Part shown: in pieces, positions 1 to 5,753 of the stretch
Layout: each line of letters begins with the position of its first letter
Numbering within the stretch: position 1 is the stretch's first letter
Source of the DNA: Candidatus Sumerlaeota bacterium
GTDB lineage: Bacteria > Sumerlaeota > Sumerlaeia > SLMS01
Assembly: GCA_020850785.1 (NCBI GenBank)
Contig: JADZDZ010000340.1
Location: forward strand, 1-20,740
Reading direction: 5' to 3'
Length of the DNA stretch: 20,740 bases
Translations under genes and position numbers: made by a program
Notes under the pieces: model-generated
Database searches by the model: none
What the model was told of the DNA's origin: nothing
Seen by the model: only the letters and a program-made list of their open reading frames with translations

Positions 1-2
1 CC

Positions 3-533
3 GCGCGCCCCGTGATTTCGCTGTCGGGCGGAATGAATTTCAACGAGGCCCTGACGCGCCAGTATCAGATGGTGCGCAGTCGTGGCGTCGGCACGATTCT
101 CTATCACTACGCGGCGCCATCGCGCAGCGGGTCGCGCGGCTTCTTCGCGAGCCTTCCCAACACGATCTTCAACGTGCCGCCGGGCAAGGGACTTCCGCCG
201 AAGCCGATTCTTGGTGCTCCCGAATTCCGCCAGTTCGCGCGCATGATCAATCCGCCGCCGACATATCAGGTCGCCTCCGCAACGGCGACAGCGGTGGACC
301 CCCTCAAGGGGAAACAACTGGTTCTCTCAACTCCATCACCAGTGCCGACCATGACACCGGTTCCGAAGTTCGTCCCGGCTGCGATCACGAGAAAAATCAC
401 GCTGACATCGGGCGTTGTCGTGGAGGCGGTGGTGCTGGAAGTGACGCCGACAACGCTGCACATTCAGTCCGCCGGAACCGCACCGATGGAATTCGCGCGC
501 GACCGCGTGGCGAAAATCGAACCGCCGCTTTGA
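3..533 (+). CDS. C-terminal part of an unrecognised protein (5' end outside window)
   Basis: The reading frame is open from the first complete codon of the window, so this is the 3' end of a longer gene; the GTG at 12 is probably an internal valine. The visible part begins with ISLSGGMNFNEAL and continues through GVGTILYHY, which loosely recalls the end of a (beta/alpha)8 glycoside-hydrolase-like domain of the GHL10/DUF187 kind; this is a weak resemblance. A low-complexity Pro/Thr/Val linker follows (about residues 95-125, with TPSPVPTMTPVPKFVP). The last 45 residues form a small predicted beta domain (ITLTSGVVVEAVVLEV, then IQSAG and FARDRVAKIEPP), similar in pattern to SH3-like/LSm-like domains often found at the ends of secreted bacterial proteins. 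The stop overlaps the tadA start by one base (TGATG), implying translational coupling. I cannot name the function. Confidence 0.7.
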   Translation, partial: ARPVISLSGGMNFNEALTRQYQMVRSRGVGTILYHYAAPSRSGSRGFFASLPNTIFNVPPGKGLPPKPILGAPEFRQFARMINPPPTYQVASATATAVDPLKGKQLVLSTPSPVPTMTPVPKFVPAAITRKITLTSGVVVEAVVLEVTPTTLHIQSAGTAPMEFARDRVAKIEPPL

Positions 534-1000
534 TGCATGATGATGCATGGTGGATGCGGCGCGCGCTCGGCTGGGCGCAACTCGCTGCAGAGCGGGGTGA
601 CGTGCCAATCGGCGCGGTGTTGGCAAAGGATGATGAGTTGCTGGCGATGGCACACGATGCGCGCGAACTTCTCGCCGATCCCACGGGCCATGCGGAGTTG
701 ATCTGCCTGCGGGAGGGCGCGCGGAAAATCGGCGACTGGCGGCTTGATGGCTGCACGTTGTACGTGACGCTGGAGCCGTGCCCCATGTGCGCCGGGGGCC
801 TCGTGCAGGCGCGCGTGAAGCGGCTGGTGTATGGTGCGTCGAACGCGCGCTGGGGCGCATGCCGCGAGGGGGTCGATCCGAACATCCTCGCCAATCCGCG
901 CTTCAACCATCGTGTTGAAATCACAGCGGGCGTGCTGGAGGATGAGTGTGCGCGCCTGCTGAAGGAAACATTTCGCGCGTATCGCAGGAAGGAAACGTGA
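533..1000 (+). CDS. tadA: tRNA-specific adenosine deaminase TadA
   Basis: This cytoplasmic enzyme deaminates adenosine 34 (the wobble base) of tRNA-Arg(ACG) to inosine. The 155-residue product has the full zinc-deaminase signature: H53-A-E55 (zinc ligand and catalytic glutamate) and the PCPMC motif with C83 and C86. The DVPIGAV segment near residue 23, DPTGHAE before the active site, and FNHRVEITAGVLEDEC near the end are typical of TadA rather than of cytosine or guanine deaminases. Length is close to the family norm (about 150-170). The ATG at 533 overlaps the previous stop as TGATG; a TTG three bases earlier is less likely. The end overlaps the next gene by 4 nt (GTGA). TadA is normally essential, so the flanking regulator may only share its transcript. 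The identification is firm. Confidence 0.96.
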   Translation: MHDDAWWMRRALGWAQLAAERGDVPIGAVLAKDDELLAMAHDARELLADPTGHAELICLREGARKIGDWRLDGCTLYVTLEPCPMCAGGLVQARVKRLVYGASNARWGACREGVDPNILANPRFNHRVEITAGVLEDECARLLKETFRAYRRKET

Positions 1001-2445
1001 CAGTGTCCCTGGGGCGTATTCTCGTTCTCGATGATGAGGAAAAGATGGCGGCGCTGATTGCCCGCTCCCTTGTGAGGTCGGGTTACGAGGCGAATGCACG
1101 CACCAACGCGGAGCAGGCGCTGGAGGACCTGAAGCGTGAACGGTACGATGTGCTGGTGACGGACCTGCGAATGCCGGGGCTGGATGGGCTGGAGGTCCTT
1201 GTCCGCGCGAAGAAGATCGACCCCGGCATTGACGTGATCCTGATGACGGCCTACGCGTCCGTTGAAACCGTGCGCGAGGCGATGAAGCGCGGGGCGGTGG
1301 ATTATCTGGAAAAGCCCATCAGCGCCGAAGAGCAATTGAAGCCGCTGCTGGAGCGGCTGCTGAAGGGGAGCGATTCGCGGGAGGAGAAAAGAAATCCCGC
1401 GCGTCAGGAAGCGCCGCCGAAAAAATCCGCTCCGCAGCCCTGCGATGATTCCGACGATCCGATCAATTTTGATGGAGTGCTTTGCAAGAGCGCACCGATG
1501 CGGGAAATCTACCGCAAGGCCGTGAAGGTTGCGAAAACAAACGCGTCGGTGCTCCTGCGCGGGGAGAGCGGAACAGGGAAGGAAGTCATCGCAGACCTGA
1601 TTCAGGGGAACAGCAACCGCGCCGACAAACCCTACGTGAAAATCAACTGCGGGGCATTGCCGGAAAATCTTCTGGAGAGCGAATTGTTCGGCCATGTGAA
1701 GGGGAGCTTCACGGGGGCCGTGGGCGATCGCGATGGCATGTTCATCACTGCCAACGGCGGGACGATTCTGCTGGATGAAATCGGGGAGGTTTCGCCGGCG
1801 CTTCAGGTGAAGCTGCTGCGCATCCTGCAACAGGGTGAATTGAACCGCGTGGGGGAATCCGCGACGCGGAAGGTGGATGTGCGGGTGATCGCTGCGACCA
1901 ATCGACCGCTTGAAAAGATGATCGAAAGCGGTCAGTTCCGTCAGGATTTGTACGACCGTCTGAACGTGGTGCCGCTGGTGCTGCCGGCGCTGCGGGAGCG
2001 CCGGGAGGACTTGGAGCCGCTGATTCGCCATTTTGCCGACAAGTTCAGCGACGGTCGCCCGGTGAACTTCCTTTCCGATGCCTGGGACGCGATGATGAGT
2101 TATTCGTGGCCGGGAAACATCAGGGAACTGGAAAACGCCGTGGAACACGCGCTGGTGCTGGGGAGCCCGACAGGGATCAAGCTGGAGGACCTCCCCGCTT
2201 CTGTGCAGCAGTTTTCTGTTCTTACACCATTGAAATCAGGCAATTTAGGCGACGTTGTTGGGCAGGCGTCATTGGAGGAGATCGAGAAAAATTGCCTCCT
2301 GCAGGCGCTGGAAAAGACAAAGGGAAACCGGACACGGGCCGCGCGCGTCCTGAACATTACCCGCAGGACGCTGGGCTACCGGCTGAAGAAGTACGACTTG
2401 GAGGAGGAAGTAAACCGTCGTTATTTCTCAGCGCCGGGGGATTGA
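997..2445 (+). CDS. NtrC-family sigma-54-dependent response regulator
   Basis: Three domains are visible in 482 residues. The receiver domain (about 7-120) has the acidic pair D12/D13, phospho-acceptor D56 (VTDLRMPG), T84 and K106 (EKP). A charged linker leads to an AAA+ domain with Walker A GESGTGKE (189-196), a GSFTGA loop (236-241, the sigma-54 contact, with Ser in place of the usual Ala), Walker B LLDEIGE (D260, E261) and RQDLYDRLNVV. A Fis-type helix-turn-helix follows (about 444-466, NRTRAARVL to GYRLKKY). It should activate sigma-54 promoters when phosphorylated. The GTG at 997 is chosen because it overlaps the tadA stop as GTGA and sits behind AGGAAGG (986-992); GTG at 1003 is the alternative. 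No kinase gene is adjacent; the histidine kinase on the opposite strand at 9.2-10.6 kb is the candidate partner. Targets are unknown. Confidence 0.93.
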   Translation: MTVSLGRILVLDDEEKMAALIARSLVRSGYEANARTNAEQALEDLKRERYDVLVTDLRMPGLDGLEVLVRAKKIDPGIDVILMTAYASVETVREAMKRGAVDYLEKPISAEEQLKPLLERLLKGSDSREEKRNPARQEAPPKKSAPQPCDDSDDPINFDGVLCKSAPMREIYRKAVKVAKTNASVLLRGESGTGKEVIADLIQGNSNRADKPYVKINCGALPENLLESELFGHVKGSFTGAVGDRDGMFITANGGTILLDEIGEVSPALQVKLLRILQQGELNRVGESATRKVDVRVIAATNRPLEKMIESGQFRQDLYDRLNVVPLVLPALRERREDLEPLIRHFADKFSDGRPVNFLSDAWDAMMSYSWPGNIRELENAVEHALVLGSPTGIKLEDLPASVQQFSVLTPLKSGNLGDVVGQASLEEIEKNCLLQALEKTKGNRTRAARVLNITRRTLGYRLKKYDLEEEVNRRYFSAPGD

Positions 2446-2462
2446 CTTCCTTGCCCGTTGCC

Positions 2463-2488
2463 TTCTAGCTAGCCGACAGGAGCTAGAA
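2463..2488 (+). promoter_or_regulatory. Inverted repeat covering the acyP ribosome binding site
   Basis: TTCTAGCT (2463-2470) and AGCTAGAA (2481-2488) are perfect 8-base inverted repeats around a 10-base loop. The likely Shine-Dalgarno AGGAG (2478-2482) lies in the loop and the base of the right arm, and the acyP ATG follows at 2493. Folding in the mRNA would partly hide the ribosome binding site. There is no U-run after the stem, so it is a poor intrinsic terminator. A regulatory role is inference; the repeat itself is seen directly. Confidence 0.45.
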
Positions 2489-2492
2489 AGAC

Positions 2493-2798
2493 ATGTCGAG
2501 GCAAATGACCCAGGAAGAAACGCAGCACAATTGTTTCCACGCAATGATCAAGGGCAGGGTGCAAAGGGTTGGCTACCGTGTGTTTACGCGCGAGGCGGCC
2601 ATGCGCTACTCCATTACGGGATGGGTGAAAAATCTTCCCGATGGAACGGTTGAGGTTTTCGCGGAAGGCGAGGAATTGAACCTGACGGAATTCTTGACGG
2701 AGTTGTATCGCGGTCCGGTGCTTTCCCACGTTCAGGACATCAATCTTGATTGGAAGAATTCGGAAAAACAGCACGAAGAGTTTGCGATCCTGCGGTAA
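2493..2798 (+). CDS. acyP: Acylphosphatase
   Basis: This small cytoplasmic enzyme hydrolyses the carboxyl-phosphate bond of acylphosphates such as acetyl phosphate or 1,3-bisphosphoglycerate. The 101-residue product shows the family signature GRVQRVGYR (21-29), with phosphate-binding R29, and GWVKNLPDGTVEV, with catalytic N47. Length matches the family (about 90-100) plus a short N-terminal extension. Position 25 is Arg where the usual signature GxVQGVGxR has Gly, so the loop is slightly unusual, but both catalytic residues are kept. The start at 2493 is supported by AGGAG ten bases upstream; ATG at 2505 is possible but has no well-spaced site. It lies 47 nt after the regulator and 22 nt before the deacetylase. 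Because acetyl phosphate can phosphorylate receiver domains, its place next to a response regulator is suggestive but unproven. Confidence 0.93.
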   Translation: MSRQMTQEETQHNCFHAMIKGRVQRVGYRVFTREAAMRYSITGWVKNLPDGTVEVFAEGEELNLTEFLTELYRGPVLSHVQDINLDWKNSEKQHEEFAILR

Positions 2799-2820
2799 CG
2801 TGACCATCTAGGCGGAAGCG

Positions 2821-3771
2821 ATGAGCGCCGCTGTTCCGGGATTCGTGCAGGTGGATGTTGATGGCCTTTGGGCCGTGCGGGATTGCTATGGTCGTGCGGA
2901 ACGCGATTCATTCACGAACGATCCTTGTTGGAGCGAAGGTGTGACGCGGCTGGATTCGGTTTTCCAGCAGGCGGGAATCGATGCCGCTTTCTTCATCGTG
3001 GGACGCGACATGGAGTTGGATGCGAAGCGGCGCATCGCGCGCAAGCTGCTGCATCGTGGCTACGAACTTGGCAATCACGGCCAGACTCATCGCTTGGGCC
3101 TCACATTGGAAACGACCGGCGGGATTCTTCGCGAAGTGACGCACGGCCATCGCGCGCTTGTGCAGATCGGCGCGAAGCCAACGGGATTTCGCGCACCGGG
3201 GTATGACGTTGATTCACGCGTGCTGAAGACGTTGGTGCGCTGCGGGTACGAATATGACGCGTCACTGCTGCCGACGTTCGCAGGGCCGCTGCTGCGCGTT
3301 GCGCAGGCATGGCTGGCGGGACGATGGATCGGCGGACGGCGGCAATACGGGCGCATCTCCTACGGCCGCGCACCAAAGCAGCCCTACATTCCGCGACTCT
3401 ACAAGGTGCGCAAGCCGCGCTTCGAGCGCGACGCAAAGCGGATCGTGGAACTTCCCGTCGGCGTGACGCCGGGCCTTCGTCTTCCGCTGACCGCATCCGC
3501 ATTGTTTCCGCTGTCACGCAATCGCGTGCGGGATTTGTTCATGAGGATGGCCGCGCGGCGGAGGCCTGTGCTGCTGCTGCTGCATGCGATCGACGGCACC
3601 GATTGTTCGCGGCCGATTGTCTTCGACACAAAAACGCCTGCCATGGCGGGGTTTCGCATGAGCGGGGAGGCGAAAGAGCGGCAGCTTCGCATGATTGTCG
3701 AGGAATTTGCGGGCTGCTTTGCCGTGACGCGCGCGGATGATTTCGCGCGGCGGATGCTGGCTCATGAATGA
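2821..3771 (+). CDS. Polysaccharide deacetylase (NodB-homology) family protein
   Basis: This 316-residue protein belongs to carbohydrate esterase family 4-like metal-dependent deacetylases. Visible motifs are VDVDG (D12, D14; motif 1), the zinc-binding H86-GQT-H90 in NHGQTHRLG (motif 2), GFRAPGYDVD (R124-G127; motif 3) and LLLLHAID (H255; motif 5). There is no signal peptide, so it is predicted to be cytoplasmic, unlike peptidoglycan or chitin deacetylases that act outside the cell. The layout, with DVD at the very N-terminus and no leader, recalls ArnD-type enzymes that act on polyprenyl-phosphate-linked sugars. The start ATG has GGAAG (2814-2818) just upstream. Its end overlaps the following GT-C glycosyltransferase-like gene by 8 nt, so the two are very likely made together. 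The substrate is unknown; the family assignment is firm. Confidence 0.88.
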   Translation: MSAAVPGFVQVDVDGLWAVRDCYGRAERDSFTNDPCWSEGVTRLDSVFQQAGIDAAFFIVGRDMELDAKRRIARKLLHRGYELGNHGQTHRLGLTLETTGGILREVTHGHRALVQIGAKPTGFRAPGYDVDSRVLKTLVRCGYEYDASLLPTFAGPLLRVAQAWLAGRWIGGRRQYGRISYGRAPKQPYIPRLYKVRKPRFERDAKRIVELPVGVTPGLRLPLTASALFPLSRNRVRDLFMRMAARRRPVLLLLHAIDGTDCSRPIVFDTKTPAMAGFRMSGEAKERQLRMIVEEFAGCFAVTRADDFARRMLAHE

Positions 3772-5398
3772 CAATCGCGTTTCCTCCCGCGAATGGGGAC
3801 TGCTCGGTGCGCTGCTCGCCGTTTTTTTTCTAGTCGCTTTCGTAACGTACAGCCATCTGGGCGAGGATGCCTTCATCACGTTCCGCTACACGCGCAACTT
3901 CGCGAAGGGACTGGGGTTGGTGTTCAACGAAGGGGAGCGGGTTGAGGGATATTCGAATCTTCTTTGGCTGCTCGTTCTGACGCCGTTTGAATGGCTTGGC
4001 ATTCGGCTGCACGTGGCGGCGCGAATTCTTTCCACGCTCAGCTTTGCGGGAATCGTGGTGGCTGGATGGTGGTGTGCGCGAAGGCTTGCGCAGCGGGAGG
4101 ATCGCACGTGGATTCGCTGGTGGCTGCCGGCAGCGATCGCGCTGGAACCGTTCCTCCACTATCATGATGACCGCGGGTTGGAAACAGTGAGCTACGCGGC
4201 GGCGCTTGCGGGCGCGTTGTTCGTGCTTGCAGGCGGGGGTGGTGCGTGGATTGCGGGATTGTTCGCCGTGGCGGCAACGCTGCTGCGACCAGAAGGGATC
4301 GGATTTGTTGCGCCGCTGGTGGTGGTGGCGGCGCTCGACCGGGAAGTGAATTTCGCGCGCGCGGTGAAATTCATCGCGCCGGCGGTGACGGCCTTTGTGC
4401 TGCAAACGATCTTCCGCAAAGTCTACTATCACGAATGGATTCCGAACACGATGCTGGCCAAGCACGCGTCCGGGTTGAACTTCGATCAATTGATCGCCAT
4501 GACATGTTCCCATGCCTTCGTGCCGGCGATTGGATTGGTGGGATGCGTTGCGGGGTGTTGCGTTCCGCACCTAAGAAGGCTCGCCGTGGGTTCGCTTCTG
4601 ATGCTGCTGGCGGCGGCGGCGTTTTCACTGCGTGCGGGGAGCCTGCTGAACGAAAGCTTCCGCTACCTTGTCGCCGCGATGATTCCTTCGGTGATAGGCG
4701 TGTGGCTGCTTCTTCAGGTGCTGCAGCGCGCGAAGTGGAGTGGCCTTGTGGCGGTGGCGCTGCTGGTGTTGGTCCCCGTGACGATCTTCCGCGAGGGGAG
4801 CAGGTACTTGCGGGGAAATGGCGACGCGCCCCGTTCGCAACTGCTGGCGCGCTTCCGCGAGGCGCAGACGTGGGACCTGGCGGAGCGTTGGCGCTGGTTT
4901 TTTCATGATCCCATTTACATCAACGCGGAGGCGGGTCGCTGGACGGCGGAGAACCTTCCTGAACGCGCGGTCATCGGCGCCGACCAGATCGGGCAGTTCG
5001 GTTTTTATGCGGGGGATAACCAGCGGATCGTGGACGTGCTTGGGTTGGCGGATCGTCACGTGGCGCGGCATGGGCTGACGATGGATTATCTGGCGCAGCG
5101 AAATCCCGACTATCTTGTGATTCAGACCAATGATGATTCCACGTTGTGGCCGCGCGACTGGCGCATGGAACCGAGCGTTGCCTCGCTGCGGCCGGTCATG
5201 CAATCGCCGGAATTCAGGAAGCTCTACAGGCCGCGCTGGTTCCTGCGGTCGCGGGCGACTTCCTTGTTCAAGTTTGGCTTCATGGTGTATATACGCAACG
5301 ACGGAAACGATGCGGCCCCGCAGGAGGATGTCCTTGTCGGAGTCAGCGACGAGGAATTCGAGCAATGGTGGCGAGTGAAGTGGGAGGGCGGGGAGTAG
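3764..5398 (+). CDS. GT-C fold membrane glycosyltransferase-like protein
   Basis: The 544-residue polytopic membrane protein starts with a transmembrane helix (about 12-30). A periplasmic loop follows with the family-type motif GEDAFITFRYTRNFAKG (E34, D35), then GLVFNEGERVEGYSNLLW. This loop closely matches the pattern of AftB-like (GT89) arabinofuranosyltransferases and related GT-C enzymes, which transfer a sugar from a polyprenyl-phosphate donor outside the membrane; the acidic pair is the expected catalytic site. Many more hydrophobic helices follow to about residue 345, then a soluble C-terminal domain of about 190 residues (ENLPERAVIGADQIGQFGFY and RNPDYLVIQTND). ATG 3764 is chosen because it overlaps the deacetylase stop (ATGAATGA); an in-frame ATG at 3737 lies deep inside that gene. 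Donor and acceptor are unknown. It is the last gene of the plus-strand block. Confidence 0.8.
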   Translation: MNDNRVSSREWGLLGALLAVFFLVAFVTYSHLGEDAFITFRYTRNFAKGLGLVFNEGERVEGYSNLLWLLVLTPFEWLGIRLHVAARILSTLSFAGIVVAGWWCARRLAQREDRTWIRWWLPAAIALEPFLHYHDDRGLETVSYAAALAGALFVLAGGGGAWIAGLFAVAATLLRPEGIGFVAPLVVVAALDREVNFARAVKFIAPAVTAFVLQTIFRKVYYHEWIPNTMLAKHASGLNFDQLIAMTCSHAFVPAIGLVGCVAGCCVPHLRRLAVGSLLMLLAAAAFSLRAGSLLNESFRYLVAAMIPSVIGVWLLLQVLQRAKWSGLVAVALLVLVPVTIFREGSRYLRGNGDAPRSQLLARFREAQTWDLAERWRWFFHDPIYINAEAGRWTAENLPERAVIGADQIGQFGFYAGDNQRIVDVLGLADRHVARHGLTMDYLAQRNPDYLVIQTNDDSTLWPRDWRMEPSVASLRPVMQSPEFRKLYRPRWFLRSRATSLFKFGFMVYIRNDGNDAAPQEDVLVGVSDEEFEQWWRVKWEGGE

Positions 5399-5420
5399 GA
5401 GTTTCCGAAGCGGCCGCGCC

Positions 5421-5753
5421 CTAAAGATGGACCACCGCAGACCATGATTCGGAATTGCGAAAGACGTTGAGCGTGATGGGGCTGCCGGCAAGGCCGCGGG
5501 AGAGCAAAATTTCCCCATCGCCGATGGCCTCGATGGCGTCCCAGCGTTCCGGATCAATGACGCCGCACAGCAGGACGATGATCGAGTTGCGGTCAATGAT
5601 TGGAAGATCGGGGCGAAGTTCGCGCAGTCCTTCCTCCGGAACCCGCACCAGCGGCGGGCGCCCCACGGCGAGGTGAAGTGAGCGCGCGCCGTCGATGCCG
5701 GTGGCCTCGTGAATCAGGTCCCACAATTTCGGCAGCGCACCGGCGGACGTCAT
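5421..5753 (-). CDS. Stand-alone PilT N-terminal-domain-like protein
   Basis: This 110-residue protein has no signal peptide or membrane segment. Its pattern LHLAVGRPPLVRV (27-38) followed by an IDPERWDAI segment and ITLNVFRNSESWSAVVHL at the end mirrors the N-terminal PAS-like domain of PilT/PilU-type secretion ATPases (SDLHLxVGxPPxxRV ... RVNVFRQRG). The protein stops where PilT would continue into its RecA-like ATPase; there is no Walker A motif and the stop is clean, so it is not obviously a frameshifted PilT. The ATG overlaps the stop of the upstream TPR gene by 4 nt (ATGA), so it is probably translated with it. It is the last gene of the minus-strand block. A role as a regulatory or adaptor domain is inference. 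Confidence is high that it is a gene, moderate for the family. Confidence 0.65.
   Translation of the reverse strand: MTSAGALPKLWDLIHEATGIDGARSLHLAVGRPPLVRVPEEGLRELRPDLPIIDRNSIIVLLCGVIDPERWDAIEAIGDGEILLSRGLAGSPITLNVFRNSESWSAVVHL

Noticed and set aside
397..2148. Long open frame of 583 codons on the minus strand across tadA and the response regulator
   Set aside because: It lies antisense to two genes with intact catalytic motifs; its translation is rich in Arg/His/Gln/Pro and matches no family. Long antisense frames are expected in GC-rich coding DNA.
5410..5417. Palindrome GCGGCCGC in the convergent gap
   Set aside because: An isolated 8-base GC palindrome is expected by chance in GC-rich DNA and has no supporting context.
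5385..5422. Possible bidirectional terminator between the converging blocks (AGGGCG ... CGCCCT)
   Set aside because: The arms are only 6 bp with a 26-base loop and no T-run on either side; it is not a convincing terminator.
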